A DNA stretch of 64,000 nucleotides from FEN-1297 sp021817845 (GCA_021817845.1 JAKAFW010000006.1:67622-131621); one strand, 5' to 3'; counted from the first letter of the stretch, positions 17,525 to 26,594 are shown. Numbers and translations are program-made. Notes: a model not told the origin generated them from the sequence alone.

Positions 17525-20311
17525 ATGGCAAAACAACAAAAATATGTTTACTTCTTCGGCAATCTTAAAGCCGAGGGTAAAGCAGATATGAAAAATCTTC
17601 TTGGTGGTAAAGGCGCTAACCTTGCGGAAATGGTAAACATCAGCTTACCGGTTCCCGCTGGCTTCACAATTACAACCGAAGTATGCACCTATTATTATGA
17701 TAATAAAAATAAATATCCTAAGGAACTAAAAGACCAGGTCATTTCCGCATTAAAAAAAGTTGAGACTGCAATGGGCGCAAAATTTGGCGACTCATCTAAT
17801 CCACTTTTAGTCTCTGTTAGAAGCGGCGCAAGGGCTTCTATGCCCGGAATGATGGATACAATCCTTAACCTTGGATTAAATGATATAACAGTTCAAGGAG
17901 TAATTAAGAAAACTAACAACCCTCGCTTTGCATACGATTCTTACAGAAGATTCGTTCAAATGTACGGCGACGTAGTGCTTGGGCTTAAGCCGGTTGACAA
18001 GCATGATGAAGATCCGTTTGAAGTAATTCTTGAAAAGAAAAAACATGCTAATGGAGTTAAACTTGATACAGAATTAACAGCAGACCATCTGAAAGAATTA
18101 GTTGAAGAATTCAAAACGGCTATCAAAGAAAAAACCGGTTATGATTTTCCTAATGATCCAATGGAACAACTTTGGGGTGCAGTAGGTGCAGTATTCGGTT
18201 CGTGGATGAACGATAGAGCAATTGTTTATAGAAAATTAAACGGTATACCTGCGAGTTGGGGAACCGCTGTTAATGTTCAGTCAATGGTGTTTGGAAATAT
18301 GGGAGAGGATTCAGGAACCGGAGTTGCATTTACCCGTGATCCTGCTGCAGGCGATAATATTTTCTATGGTGAATATCTGTTTAACGCCCAGGGTGAAGAT
18401 GTCGTTGCTGGCATAAGAACTCCCCTTCCGATCGCAAAATTAAATGAAGATGACCCTGTTATTTATAAACAGCTTGACGGAATTAGAAAAACTCTTGAAA
18501 AACATTATAAAGACATGATGGATATTGAGTTTACAATTCAACAGGGAAAGTTGTGGATGCTTCAGTGCCGGGTAGGGAAGAGAACTGGCTTTGCAGCAGT
18601 TAAAATGGCTGTTGATATGGTCAAAGAAAAATTAATTGAAAAGGAAGAAGCTATTAATCGTATTGAACCGAATCAGTTAAATCAATTGCTTCGCCCAATC
18701 TTTGATCTAGAACAAAAACGTAAATCAATTGATGCTGGTAATTTTCTTGCAAAAGGATTGAACGCCGGGCCTGGCGCTGCTTCAGGAAAAATTGCTTTGA
18801 GTGCTCAAGATGCTGAAGAGATGGCGGCTAAGGGAGACAAAGTTATTCTCGTAAGAATTGAAACATCTCCCGAGGACATTAAAGGAATGAACGCCTCAGA
18901 AGGTATTTTAACGGCACGCGGAGGTATGACTTCCCACGCTGCTTTAGTTGCTCGTCAAATGGGAAAAGTTTGCGTTGCTGGTTGCGGAACATTAAAGATT
19001 AATTATAAAGAAAGGTCAGTCGGAGTAGAAGGAAAAGACCTTCTTCTTCACGAAGGAGATTATATCTCTATAGACGGAACGACCGGCGAAGTAATTTCGG
19101 GAAAAATCGAGACAAAACCTTCAGAAGTCATTCAGGTTTTAATTAATAAAACACTTGATCCGAAAGATTCACCCGTTTATCAAACTTATGCAAGCTTGAT
19201 GAGTTGGGCAGATAAATTGAGGAAGCTTAACATCAGAACGAATGCAGACCAGCCGGATCAAGCCGCTAATGCTGTTGCCTTCGGGGCTGAAGGAATCGGG
19301 CTTTGCCGAACCGAACACATGTTCTTTGGAGGAGACAGAATAATGGCTGTTAGAAAAATGATCGTCTCGGATACCGTTGAAGACAGAAAGGCAGCGCTTG
19401 CGGAACTTCTTCCACTTCAAAGGGAAGACTTCCACGGAATTTTTGAAGTGATGAAGGGTTTACCGACAACTATTAGGACGCTTGATCCCCCGCTTCACGA
19501 ATTTTTACCTCATGAAGAGAAAGAGCAAATAGAGCTTGCAAATGCATTAAATATCCCTCTTGAAAAATTGAAACAGAAAATCGACAACTTGCATGAATTC
19601 AATCCTATGCTAGGTTTTAGAGGCTGCCGCCTTGGCATTTTTTACCCGGAAATAACGGAAATGCAAGCCCGCGCCATTATGGAAGCTGCTTGCGATGTAG
19701 CTGCGATGGGAATAAAAGTTAAGCCGGAAATCATGATTCCTCTCGTTAGTGATCTTAATGAATTTAAACTTCAGGAATCAATTGTAAGAAGAGTAGCTGA
19801 AGAAGTTATGAAAGAAAAAGGAAAGAAGATTAGCTACATGGTTGGAACAATGATTGAGCTTCCGAGAGCTGCTATTACCGCTGATAAAATTGCACAACGT
19901 GCGGAATTTTTCAGTTTTGGGACGAACGATCTTACCCAAACAACCTTTGGTCTTTCAAGAGATGATGCTGGTAAATTTCTTCCTCTTTATGTTCAAGATG
20001 AAATTTTACCAAACGATCCTTTTGAAGTTCTTGACCAAGAAGGAGTAGGACAACTTGTAAAAATGGGAACTGAAAGAGGTCGTTCAACTCGCCCCGACCT
20101 TAAGGTTGGTATTTGTGGTGAGCATGGTGGTGAACCGGCTTCGGTTGAATTTTGTCACAGAACGGGTTTGAACTACGTAAGCTGTTCACCGTTCAGAGTA
20201 CCGATTGCAAGATTAGCCGCTGCCCGTGCAGTTGTAAAAGAGATGTCCCAAAAGACAACTAAAGCAAAGGCAAAGACTGCTAAGAGAACTACTTCTTCAA
20301 AGAAGAAATAA
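17525..20311 (+). CDS. ppdK: Pyruvate, phosphate dikinase
   Basis: Interconverts pyruvate + ATP + Pi and phosphoenolpyruvate + AMP + PPi, serving gluconeogenesis or PPi-based glycolysis. The 928-residue protein has the ATP-grasp domain first (GGKGANLAEM; VSVRSGARASMPGMMDT), then the swivelling phosphohistidine domain with GGMTSHAALVARQMGK (catalytic His471), and the PEP-binding TIM barrel (GFRGCRLG; SFGTNDLTQTTFG; ICGEHGGEPASVEF). An unusual extra tail of about 20 residues rich in Lys, Thr and Ala follows the normal end. A good ribosome-binding site (AAGGAAAA) precedes ATG 17525, and a hairpin terminator follows. The gene is probably monocistronic. Confidence 0.97.
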   Translation: MAKQQKYVYFFGNLKAEGKADMKNLLGGKGANLAEMVNISLPVPAGFTITTEVCTYYYDNKNKYPKELKDQVISALKKVETAMGAKFGDSSNPLLVSVRSGARASMPGMMDTILNLGLNDITVQGVIKKTNNPRFAYDSYRRFVQMYGDVVLGLKPVDKHDEDPFEVILEKKKHANGVKLDTELTADHLKELVEEFKTAIKEKTGYDFPNDPMEQLWGAVGAVFGSWMNDRAIVYRKLNGIPASWGTAVNVQSMVFGNMGEDSGTGVAFTRDPAAGDNIFYGEYLFNAQGEDVVAGIRTPLPIAKLNEDDPVIYKQLDGIRKTLEKHYKDMMDIEFTIQQGKLWMLQCRVGKRTGFAAVKMAVDMVKEKLIEKEEAINRIEPNQLNQLLRPIFDLEQKRKSIDAGNFLAKGLNAGPGAASGKIALSAQDAEEMAAKGDKVILVRIETSPEDIKGMNASEGILTARGGMTSHAALVARQMGKVCVAGCGTLKINYKERSVGVEGKDLLLHEGDYISIDGTTGEVISGKIETKPSEVIQVLINKTLDPKDSPVYQTYASLMSWADKLRKLNIRTNADQPDQAANAVAFGAEGIGLCRTEHMFFGGDRIMAVRKMIVSDTVEDRKAALAELLPLQREDFHGIFEVMKGLPTTIRTLDPPLHEFLPHEEKEQIELANALNIPLEKLKQKIDNLHEFNPMLGFRGCRLGIFYPEITEMQARAIMEAACDVAAMGIKVKPEIMIPLVSDLNEFKLQESIVRRVAEEVMKEKGKKISYMVGTMIELPRAAITADKIAQRAEFFSFGTNDLTQTTFGLSRDDAGKFLPLYVQDEILPNDPFEVLDQEGVGQLVKMGTERGRSTRPDLKVGICGEHGGEPASVEFCHRTGLNYVSCSPFRVPIARLAAARAVVKEMSQKTTKAKAKTAKRTTSSKKK

Positions 20312-20330
20312 TTTATAACTAAATTCATGC

Positions 20331-20355
20331 GAAGGGAGTTTATTAAACTCCCTTC
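20331..20355 (+). terminator. Hairpin terminator after ppdK
   Basis: GAAGGGAGTT (20331-20340) pairs perfectly with AACTCCCTTC (20346-20355) around a 5-base AT loop. It lies 19 bases after the ppdK stop and 36 bases before queA. The sequence after it (TTGAATTAACTTTT) is T-rich but not a clean run. It separates the ppdK transcript from queA. Confidence 0.7.
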
Positions 20356-20391
20356 TTGAATTAACTTTTAACTAAACAAAGGTAATGAAGA

Positions 20392-21426
20392 ATGAAATTA
20401 TCAGACTTCAAATATAATCTGCCAAAGACTCAGATTGCTAAATATCCGGTATCACCGAGAGACAAGTCAAAGTTGATGGTACTTAATAAAAAAACAGAGG
20501 AAATTGAAAACAAAACTTTCAGTGATGTTGCAGATTATATGGAAAAAGGCGATATCTTAGTCGTCAACGAAACACGTGTGTTTCAGGCAAGACTGTATGG
20601 CAAGAAAGAAAAAACAAATGCAAAAATTGAAGTGTTTTTGCTACGAGAGCTTAACGCCGAGGAATGCATCTGGGATGTAATTGTTGACCCGGCAAGAAAA
20701 GTCAGAATTGGAAATAAGATATATTTTAACGACAAACTTTGGTGCGAAGTAATTGATAACACAACTTCAAGAGGAAGAACGGTCAGGTTCAATCAGCCTG
20801 GAAATGTTTTTAAAGCAGTAGAAAAGATCGGTTTTACACCTCTGCCGCCTTACATAAAAAGAGAACCGGAAGCTTCTGATAAAGAAGATTATCAAACAGT
20901 TTATGCACGCGTAGACGGTGCTGTCGCAGCCCCGACTGCCGGTTTGCATTTTACTCCAAAGCTTTTGGCAAAAATTGAAAAGAAGGGAATTTTAATCGTC
21001 CCGGTGATTCTTCATATTGGTTTGGGAACATTTAGACCGGTTGAGGTCGAAGACCTTACGAAGCACAAAATGGACTCGGAATATTTTGAAATTTCACCAA
21101 AATCAGCCGAGCTTATTAATAAATCAATTGCAGCAAAGCATCATGTTTTTGTTGTAGGCACAAGCGCTTGCCGTGCACTTGAAACAAGCACAACCGCTGA
21201 GGGATTTGTGAAGCCAAATAGAGGCTGGACTGACAAGTTCATTTATCCTCCTTTTGATTTCAAAGTTACGGATAAACTTATTACAAACTTTCACGTACCG
21301 GAATCTACATTACTGATGCTTGTTTGCGCTTTAGGAGGTACTGAGTTTGTAATGAAAGGGTATAAAAAGGCACTTAAAGAAAATTATAGGTTTCTAAGCT
21401 ACGGCGATGCAATGCTTGTCTTATGA
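20392..21426 (+). CDS. queA: S-adenosylmethionine:tRNA ribosyltransferase-isomerase
   Basis: Transfers and isomerises the ribosyl part of SAM onto 7-aminomethyl-7-deazaguanine in tRNA, forming epoxyqueuosine at position 34. The 344 residues match throughout: N-terminal SDFKYNLPKTQIAKYPVSPRD, DILVVNETRVFQARL, YARVDGAVAAPTAGLHFT, GLGTFRPVEVEDL, and the C-terminal TNFHVPESTLLMLVCAL. Start ATG 20392. The last four bases overlap the ispD start (ATGA), so the two are co-translated. Other queuosine genes are not in the window. Confidence 0.97.
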   Translation: MKLSDFKYNLPKTQIAKYPVSPRDKSKLMVLNKKTEEIENKTFSDVADYMEKGDILVVNETRVFQARLYGKKEKTNAKIEVFLLRELNAEECIWDVIVDPARKVRIGNKIYFNDKLWCEVIDNTTSRGRTVRFNQPGNVFKAVEKIGFTPLPPYIKREPEASDKEDYQTVYARVDGAVAAPTAGLHFTPKLLAKIEKKGILIVPVILHIGLGTFRPVEVEDLTKHKMDSEYFEISPKSAELINKSIAAKHHVFVVGTSACRALETSTTAEGFVKPNRGWTDKFIYPPFDFKVTDKLITNFHVPESTLLMLVCALGGTEFVMKGYKKALKENYRFLSYGDAMLVL

Positions 21427-22100
21427 AAACTTATGCAATTATTCCTGCTGCGGGTAAAGGTATTAGGAGCGGATTTGCCGCTCCTAAACAATATCTTAAG
21501 ATTGGGGGGAAAGAAATAATTGTTTACACACTTGAAATTTTTCAAAAAAATAAATTGGTTGATGAAATAATTCTTGCCGTTGATCCTTACTATTTTAAAC
21601 TACTTCAAAAGCTAAAAGAGAAATACGGATTGACAAAAATTCAATCTATTGTTGAGGGCGGTAAAGAGCGTCAGGACTCGGTTTACAATGCACTAAAAGT
21701 TTTAAGAGCAAAAGCTAATGACCTTGTTGTTGTACATGATGCTGCCCGCCCCCTTCTTCCGGCAAACATACTTACAGATTCAATTTTATCTGCAAAAAAA
21801 AATGGTAACGCACTTGTCTGCGTTAAAGTGCAGGATACTTTAATTAAAGGGAAAGAAAAAGTTGAATCTTATATTAGCCGTGAGGAAATATTTTTTGTCC
21901 AAACACCGCAGATTTTTTTATACAAAGATTTAATGGGTGCTATGAATAAAGCTTATAGAGACAACTTCTATGGTACTGACGAGTCGATGCTTATTAAAAG
22001 ACTTGGAAAGAAAGTTCATTTATTCGAAGGCTCAATTATGAACTTCAAGATTACTAGGAAAAACGATATTGATCTCTTTAAGAGCCTAATAAGGAAATAA
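21423..22100 (+). CDS. ispD: 2-C-methyl-D-erythritol 4-phosphate cytidylyltransferase
   Basis: Makes CDP-methylerythritol in the MEP (non-mevalonate) isoprenoid pathway. The 225-residue nucleotidyltransferase has the N-terminal IPAAGKGIRSG loop with the downstream lysine in PKQYLKIGG, VEGGKERQDSVYNAL, VHDAARPLL and the C-terminal EGSIMNFKITRKNDIDL. All are family hallmarks. It overlaps queA by 4 bases. It indicates that this organism makes isoprenoids by the MEP route. Confidence 0.96.
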   Translation: MKTYAIIPAAGKGIRSGFAAPKQYLKIGGKEIIVYTLEIFQKNKLVDEIILAVDPYYFKLLQKLKEKYGLTKIQSIVEGGKERQDSVYNALKVLRAKANDLVVVHDAARPLLPANILTDSILSAKKNGNALVCVKVQDTLIKGKEKVESYISREEIFFVQTPQIFLYKDLMGAMNKAYRDNFYGTDESMLIKRLGKKVHLFEGSIMNFKITRKNDIDLFKSLIRK

Positions 22101-22168
22101 AACGCTTGCCCATCGATTATGATAATTATAAAAATGCTAATGTCCCTAGCAAATAGAATCAAACATTT

Positions 22169-22828
22169 ATGACTAAAGAAAAAATTAAAAAATTTATCCC
22201 TCATTTTCTGCTTTATAATTTCGAAAGAATTAGGATAAAGCAACGGAATTCAACGTCTAGACAAGAAAAAATTTATCGGAAATGGCTGCAGGATGGTAAG
22301 CCTCTCCCTCCTCCACATATTGCTAAACAAAAAGTAATAGAGGAATTTGGGAAAAAGTATAACCTAAAAACGCTAATTGAAACAGGAACATTTCTTGGCG
22401 ACATGGTATATTCCCAAAGAAACAACTTCTCTAAATTAGTTTCCATTGAGTTGGACGAAGTATTTTATAAAGACGCTAAACAAAAATTAAAGCGCGTTAA
22501 TAATATCGAAATTCTAAAAGGAGATAGCGGTATTGTTTTAAAAGAAATTACTCCAGTATTAAATGAGCCCTGCTTATTTTGGCTTGATGGCCACTACTCT
22601 GCTGGCTTTACCGCTAGGGGAGATTTGGAAACTCCCATTATTTCTGAATTAAACACAATATTCTCTTTGAAAGAAAATCATATTGTCTTAATCGACGATG
22701 CTCGATGTTTTACAGGTGAAAATGATTATCCCACAATAGAATTTATACAGAATTTTATTACAAATAAAAGAGATGATTATAGAATGGAAATTAAGGATGA
22801 TGTAATCAGACTCCATCCACATGAATAG
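22169..22828 (+). CDS. Orphan class I SAM-dependent methyltransferase-like protein
   Basis: The 219-residue protein has a Rossmann-type methyltransferase core: motif I LIETGTFLGDMVYSQ (about residue 75), the acidic end of strand 2 VSIELDEVFYKDAKQ, ILKGDSG, and strand 4 LFWLDGHYSAGF, then VLIDDARCF. The pattern resembles methyltransferases found with polysaccharide genes, but no glycan genes are adjacent. It sits alone, with AT-rich spacers on both sides (68 and about 125 bases), between ispD and plsY. This suggests an independent insertion. The substrate is unknown. Confidence 0.7.
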   Translation: MTKEKIKKFIPHFLLYNFERIRIKQRNSTSRQEKIYRKWLQDGKPLPPPHIAKQKVIEEFGKKYNLKTLIETGTFLGDMVYSQRNNFSKLVSIELDEVFYKDAKQKLKRVNNIEILKGDSGIVLKEITPVLNEPCLFWLDGHYSAGFTARGDLETPIISELNTIFSLKENHIVLIDDARCFTGENDYPTIEFIQNFITNKRDDYRMEIKDDVIRLHPHE

Positions 22829-22954
22829 TATATTTCGACTTATTATTAATTAAATATATACCACAATTTGTCGATAATGTATAGTCTATCTATCAGCATT
22901 GAATCTTTAATACATTATAATTAGTTTAGTCGGGCTCAAAATTTGGGTTTTAAT

Positions 22955-23632
22955 ATGTTTTTATTAGCTACAATTGTAATATTATCTTATTTGATTGGTT
23001 CAATACCTACAAGCATAATTGTAACCAAATTGATCAAGGGTGTAGACATTCGGAATTACGGCAGTGGAAACGCCGGAGGTACGAATGTAATGCGTGTACT
23101 TGGGTGGAAACTTGGTATGCTGGTTATTATCCTTGATGCCTTTAAAGGTGTTTTAGCAGTTGTTGTTGTTGCAAGATTACATTATGGACAAATGCCTTTC
23201 AGAAACTTAACCCCATTTGATGATTTTACCTTAGTCCAAATTATTGCGGGCATTGCTGCGGTAATTGGGCATATATGGACTGTCTTTGCGGGCTTTAGAG
23301 GTGGTAAAGGAATCGCTACCGCCCTGGGAATCCTTCTTATAATTTCCACCGTTGATATGCTGGTTGCTATCGGCGTGTTTATTCTTGTTGTTTCAATTTC
23401 AAAATACGTTTCACTCGGATCAATTCTGGGTGCTATTTCAATCCCGCTTACTTTAATAATTAGAGAAAATATTTTTAACGTTAATATCCCAAGTTACAAT
23501 ACAGTCTTACCATTTGTTGTCGGAATCTGTTTCCTCGTTATATACACGCACAGAAAAAATGTTGTGCGACTTTTGAATGGAAACGAACACAAAATTAATT
23601 TTCCCAAAAAGAAAAATTCCGCAGTTAAATAA
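22955..23632 (+). CDS. plsY: Acyl-phosphate glycerol-3-phosphate acyltransferase
   Basis: Transfers an acyl group from acyl phosphate (made by PlsX, not in this window) to glycerol 3-phosphate, the first step of phospholipid synthesis. The roughly 225-residue integral membrane protein has the family motifs: SYLIGSIPTSIIVTK at the N-terminus, RNYGSGNAGGTNVMRVLG, and GHIWTVFAGFRGGKGIATALG. A TTG at 22943 could extend the frame by four codons; ATG 22955 gives the usual N-terminus. Its stop overlaps the gpsA start by one base, so the glycerol-3-phosphate producer and consumer are coupled. Confidence 0.96.
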   Translation: MFLLATIVILSYLIGSIPTSIIVTKLIKGVDIRNYGSGNAGGTNVMRVLGWKLGMLVIILDAFKGVLAVVVVARLHYGQMPFRNLTPFDDFTLVQIIAGIAAVIGHIWTVFAGFRGGKGIATALGILLIISTVDMLVAIGVFILVVSISKYVSLGSILGAISIPLTLIIRENIFNVNIPSYNTVLPFVVGICFLVIYTHRKNVVRLLNGNEHKINFPKKKNSAVK

Positions 23633-24627
23633 TGAAAATTTCTGTTTTAGGCGCAGGGGGCTGGGGCACAACCCTTGCTGTTCTGCTACATTTTAATGGC
23701 CATAACGTTACCCTATGGGAATATAAAAGAAGTTACGCCAAGCTTCTTAATAAAAAAAGAGAGAATCCCGATTACCTTCCCGGAATAAAAATACCCGACG
23801 AAATAGTTATTTCTCACGACATTGAGGAATCTACATCCAACCAAAATATGATTGTGTTGGCTGTTCCATCTCAATTTTTAAGAAGTGTTATTAAAAATGT
23901 AAGTCCGTCGGACATAAAGGATACGATTCTTATAAGTGTTGCAAAAGGTATTGAAATAGATACTTTAATGACAATGTCTCAAATGCTTAAAGATGAAATG
24001 CCCTCCATTGATGAAAATCAAATTGGTGTTCTATCTGGCCCAAGTCATGCAGAAGAAGTAAGTAAGCGAATCCCTACAGCGGTTGTTGCATCATCAAAAA
24101 GCCATGAAATTTCCAGATCAATTCAAGCGGCTTTTATGACTTCATATTTTAGAGTTTATTCTTCTACTGATATTCTTGGGGTTGAGCTTGGGGGTGCATT
24201 AAAAAACGTAATCGCAATCGGCGCGGGAATTATAGACGGAGCCAATTTCGGGGATAATACAAAAGCAGCCATAATGACGAGAGGAGTTGCTGAAATTGCT
24301 CGTCTTGGTGTTTCTATGGGCGCCTACCCAGAAACATTCTCAGGCTTATCAGGTATGGGAGATTTAATTGTTACCTGCATGAGCCGGCATAGCCGCAACA
24401 GGTACGTCGGTGAACAAATTGGTGCCGGGAAAAAGTTAAAAGAAGTTCTTAAGTCGATGAATATGGTAGCCGAAGGAGTGGAAACAAGCCGCTCTGCTTC
24501 TCAGCTTGCAGAAAAAAATAATGTAACAACTCCCATCACGAACGAAGTTTATAAAATCCTTTTCGAAGATAAAGACCCCGTAAAGGCTACAACGGATTTG
24601 ATGACGCGTGATATGAAAACGGAATAA
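23632..24627 (+). CDS. gpsA: NAD(P)-dependent glycerol-3-phosphate dehydrogenase
   Basis: Reduces dihydroxyacetone phosphate to sn-glycerol 3-phosphate, the backbone for phospholipids. The 331-residue protein begins with the dinucleotide-binding SVLGAGGWGTTLA. VLSGPSHAEEV, the catalytic lysine region LGGALKNVIAIGAGI and GLSGMGDLIVTC are all present. It forms a natural pair with plsY upstream (one-base overlap), whose substrate it makes. The gene ends convergently with a secreted-protein gene on the other strand. Confidence 0.97.
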   Translation: MKISVLGAGGWGTTLAVLLHFNGHNVTLWEYKRSYAKLLNKKRENPDYLPGIKIPDEIVISHDIEESTSNQNMIVLAVPSQFLRSVIKNVSPSDIKDTILISVAKGIEIDTLMTMSQMLKDEMPSIDENQIGVLSGPSHAEEVSKRIPTAVVASSKSHEISRSIQAAFMTSYFRVYSSTDILGVELGGALKNVIAIGAGIIDGANFGDNTKAAIMTRGVAEIARLGVSMGAYPETFSGLSGMGDLIVTCMSRHSRNRYVGEQIGAGKKLKEVLKSMNMVAEGVETSRSASQLAEKNNVTTPITNEVYKILFEDKDPVKATTDLMTRDMKTE

Positions 24628-24651
24628 TTTTTCCTAAGGTAACCTCTATAA

Positions 24652-24787
24652 ATTACATTTTTCAATGCCGCCATTTGATAAAACATCCCAAATAGCTTTC
24701 TAAAAATCAAAATTTCCAACCAATAGAAATCTATTTTCAAATTGGGAGTAAAATCTCATATTGTCTTTGCCAAACTAAAAATGTAAT
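24652..24787. repeat. Distant 11-bp inverted repeat between convergent genes
   Basis: ATTACATTTTT (24652-24662) is mirrored by AAAAATGTAAT (24777-24787), 114 bases apart, in the gap between gpsA and the next gene. No ORF lies between the arms. It could be the remains of a small mobile element or chance in AT-rich DNA. Confidence 0.3.
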
Positions 24788-24799
24788 GCAGCCGAAGAT

Positions 24800-25444
24800 T
24801 TATTTTTCCCTAACAAGTTTCATAACGCCAGGATTGCCTATTTTGTAAAGGTAAAGATCTCCGCGTATTATTTGATACTTCATCTTAATTATAAGTGACC
24901 TTTTTGAAAATACCGAGAAAATATTTTTCTTAACAATAAAAAAACCGTCATATTTATTTAAAGTTTTTTTAATATAAAGATTTCCGTTTTTATAATAAGT
25001 TAAAACAGCTTTATCCCCTTGAAAATTATTTGAGAACCAATTTCCGACAATTCCACCCGAAGAATATAAACTATCTTTTTCTCTAATAAATTTTACAATA
25101 GTTTGAGCCGTATCTTTTCCGGTAGCAAGTATAAGGGTATCTGCGTTAATTAATACAATGCTTGTATCGTATACCCACTTACTCAAAAAGGGGATATAAT
25201 AGCTGGAAGAAAGTTTTGTCCCATCCAATTTATATTTACCATTCCACCGGGATTCCAAATCATAAAAGAATTTATAACCGGGTTTAAATTCTATCGTCAG
25301 ATGAGATGCATCAAGCCCTAGGTTTGGCGTTTCCCATTTGCCGAGTAACGGTCCCTTATACTCTTTGATTTTTTTCTGTCCAAAAGAATTTCCTGAAGAA
25401 ATAATAAACAAAACTAAAACCGCAGCAAATAAATTTTTAATCAT
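24800..25444 (-). CDS. Secreted hypothetical protein (lipocalin-like pattern)
   Basis: The 214-residue protein has a clear signal peptide (LFAAVLVLFIISSGNSFGQ), no lipobox and no T9SS domain, so it is probably periplasmic. The mature part contains two LxGxW-type segments, LLGKWETPN (about residue 33) and IVGNWFSNN (about 130). Each is followed by beta-strand-like alternation, as in lipocalin-like proteins with two halves. No catalytic motif was recognised. It is convergent with gpsA, and a long spacer with a small membrane-protein gene lies upstream. Confidence 0.55.
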   Translation of the reverse strand: MIKNLFAAVLVLFIISSGNSFGQKKIKEYKGPLLGKWETPNLGLDASHLTIEFKPGYKFFYDLESRWNGKYKLDGTKLSSSYYIPFLSKWVYDTSIVLINADTLILATGKDTAQTIVKFIREKDSLYSSGGIVGNWFSNNFQGDKAVLTYYKNGNLYIKKTLNKYDGFFIVKKNIFSVFSKRSLIIKMKYQIIRGDLYLYKIGNPGVMKLVREK

Positions 25445-25611
25445 ATTAACTTATAAGTATTTGGAGGTTAAATGTTAGAAACTTTTTTAATTGACATTTT
25501 TAAAATACAAAAAGCCATCCCATCATAAAAGGTTGCCGAAAGTCTCTTAAATAATACAATAACTTTGAGGGAAGAAAGTTCACTGTATATATTGGCAAGT
25601 AATAATAGTCG

Positions 25612-25719
25612 CTACTTTTGGGAACGAATATCTCTTAAATATTTCTTAAAAGTTAAAACCTGAATCAACATTACGACTGTAAAAACACCGACTAAAATTA
25701 GAATAACCGGCAATTCCAT
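25612..25719 (-). CDS. Small single-pass membrane protein (35 residues), divergent from the metal regulator
   Basis: Reading the minus strand from an ATG at 25719 gives 35 codons ending in TAG at 25612-25614. The protein begins MELPVILILVGVFTVV, continues hydrophobic for about 20 residues, and ends in a basic tail (FKKYLRDIRSQK), the classic N-out/C-in topology of a small membrane protein. A good ribosome-binding site, AAGGA (25727-25731 on the complement), lies 7 bases before the ATG. It is the only sensible ORF in a 480-base spacer. It is divergent from the DtxR/MntR regulator, so a role in metal transport is possible but unproven. Confidence 0.55.
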   Translation of the reverse strand: MELPVILILVGVFTVVMLIQVLTFKKYLRDIRSQK

Positions 25720-25867
25720 TGTTAAATCCTTATTAAAAAACAAACAAATCCATTATTTACTTATGCATAATATGAACTTACTCATTAGCCAAATGTGATT
25801 TAATTCTCACATCTCAAACACCCTTTGATATTTAATTCAAGTAATTCACTTTCCATCAAATATTAAG

Positions 25868-25902
25868 TAGTCATTGACTATTAATTTAAGTACGCTTAAA
25901 TT
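25868..25902. promoter_or_regulatory. Candidate metal-regulator operator (two palindromes)
   Basis: AATTTAAG-TACG-CTTAAATT (25883-25902) is a perfect 8-bp-arm palindrome ending 22 bases before the regulator start. A second one, TAGTCA-T-TGACTA (25868-25880), lies just upstream. A half-site-like ACTTAAAT overlaps the start region. DtxR-family proteins bind palindromes of about this size, commonly in their own promoters, so autoregulation is a reasonable inference. The sequence does not match a textbook DtxR or MntR box exactly. Confidence 0.45.
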
Positions 25903-25924
25903 ATAATTAAAAATATACTTAAAT

Positions 25925-26584
25925 ATGAAGAATATATCAAAAGAAGACTATTTACGAATAATCTTCAAACACAAAAATGATAAAGATGAAATCAAACCTA
26001 ACTTGATTGCCGAAAAGCTTTCTATTTCAAACGCTGCCGTAACCGATATGATAAAAAAATTATCAAGGGAAGGATATATAGAGTATGAGCGTTACAAAGG
26101 AATTCGCTTAACTGCTGCTGGAGAGGTCTATGCACGGAATATGGTTCGTCGCCATAGAATTTGGGAAATGTTTCTGAATCAGGTTGTCGGTATTCCCTGG
26201 GATAAGGTTCATGAAGAGGCAAACCATTTGGAACATTCTTCTTCTGATGAACTCATAAACAAGCTTGAGGAAATGATAGGCTTTCCGGAATATGATCCGC
26301 ACGGCGATCCGATTCCATCCAAAGAAGGAAAAATGCCAAGTACTAAAAATCACATCCCATTATCATTGCTGAACCCGGGAGAATCTGCAATTGTAGTAAG
26401 GGTAAGTGATTTTGACGAAAAATTTCTAATATACATTTCCGGTCTTGGAATCAAATTAAATGAGACTATAAAACTAAAAGAAAAAAGGAGCTTTGATAAA
26501 TCAATGTTGATAATAATTAAAGGTAAATCATGGAACATCAGCGAAAAACTGGCAGATAATGTTTTTGTTGAAAAGAAGAAATAA
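25925..26584 (+). CDS. DtxR/MntR-family metal-dependent transcriptional regulator
   Basis: The 219-residue repressor has the three-domain layout of DtxR. The winged helix is at 1-65 (EDYLRIIF; IAEKLSISNAAVTDMIKKL; GYIEYERYKGIRLTAAG). The metal-binding dimerisation domain has RRHRIWEMFL and VHEEANHLEHSSS, which supply the His and Glu ligands. A C-terminal FeoA/SH3-like domain is at about 145-219. It lies 10 bases before the NRAMP transporter gene, so it most likely represses the operon when Mn2+ or Fe2+ is abundant. Sequence does not settle which metal it senses. Confidence 0.92.
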   Translation: MKNISKEDYLRIIFKHKNDKDEIKPNLIAEKLSISNAAVTDMIKKLSREGYIEYERYKGIRLTAAGEVYARNMVRRHRIWEMFLNQVVGIPWDKVHEEANHLEHSSSDELINKLEEMIGFPEYDPHGDPIPSKEGKMPSTKNHIPLSLLNPGESAIVVRVSDFDEKFLIYISGLGIKLNETIKLKEKRSFDKSMLIIIKGKSWNISEKLADNVFVEKKK

Positions 26585-26594
26585 TATTTCTTAG

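Larger units (their letters stand above)
25445..25924. other. Spacer between the secreted protein and the metal regulator
   Basis: A 480-base AT-rich spacer. It holds the small membrane-protein gene on the minus strand (25612-25719) and a divergent control region (25720-25924) with two palindromes. Nothing recognisable is in 25445-25611. Confidence 0.5.
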
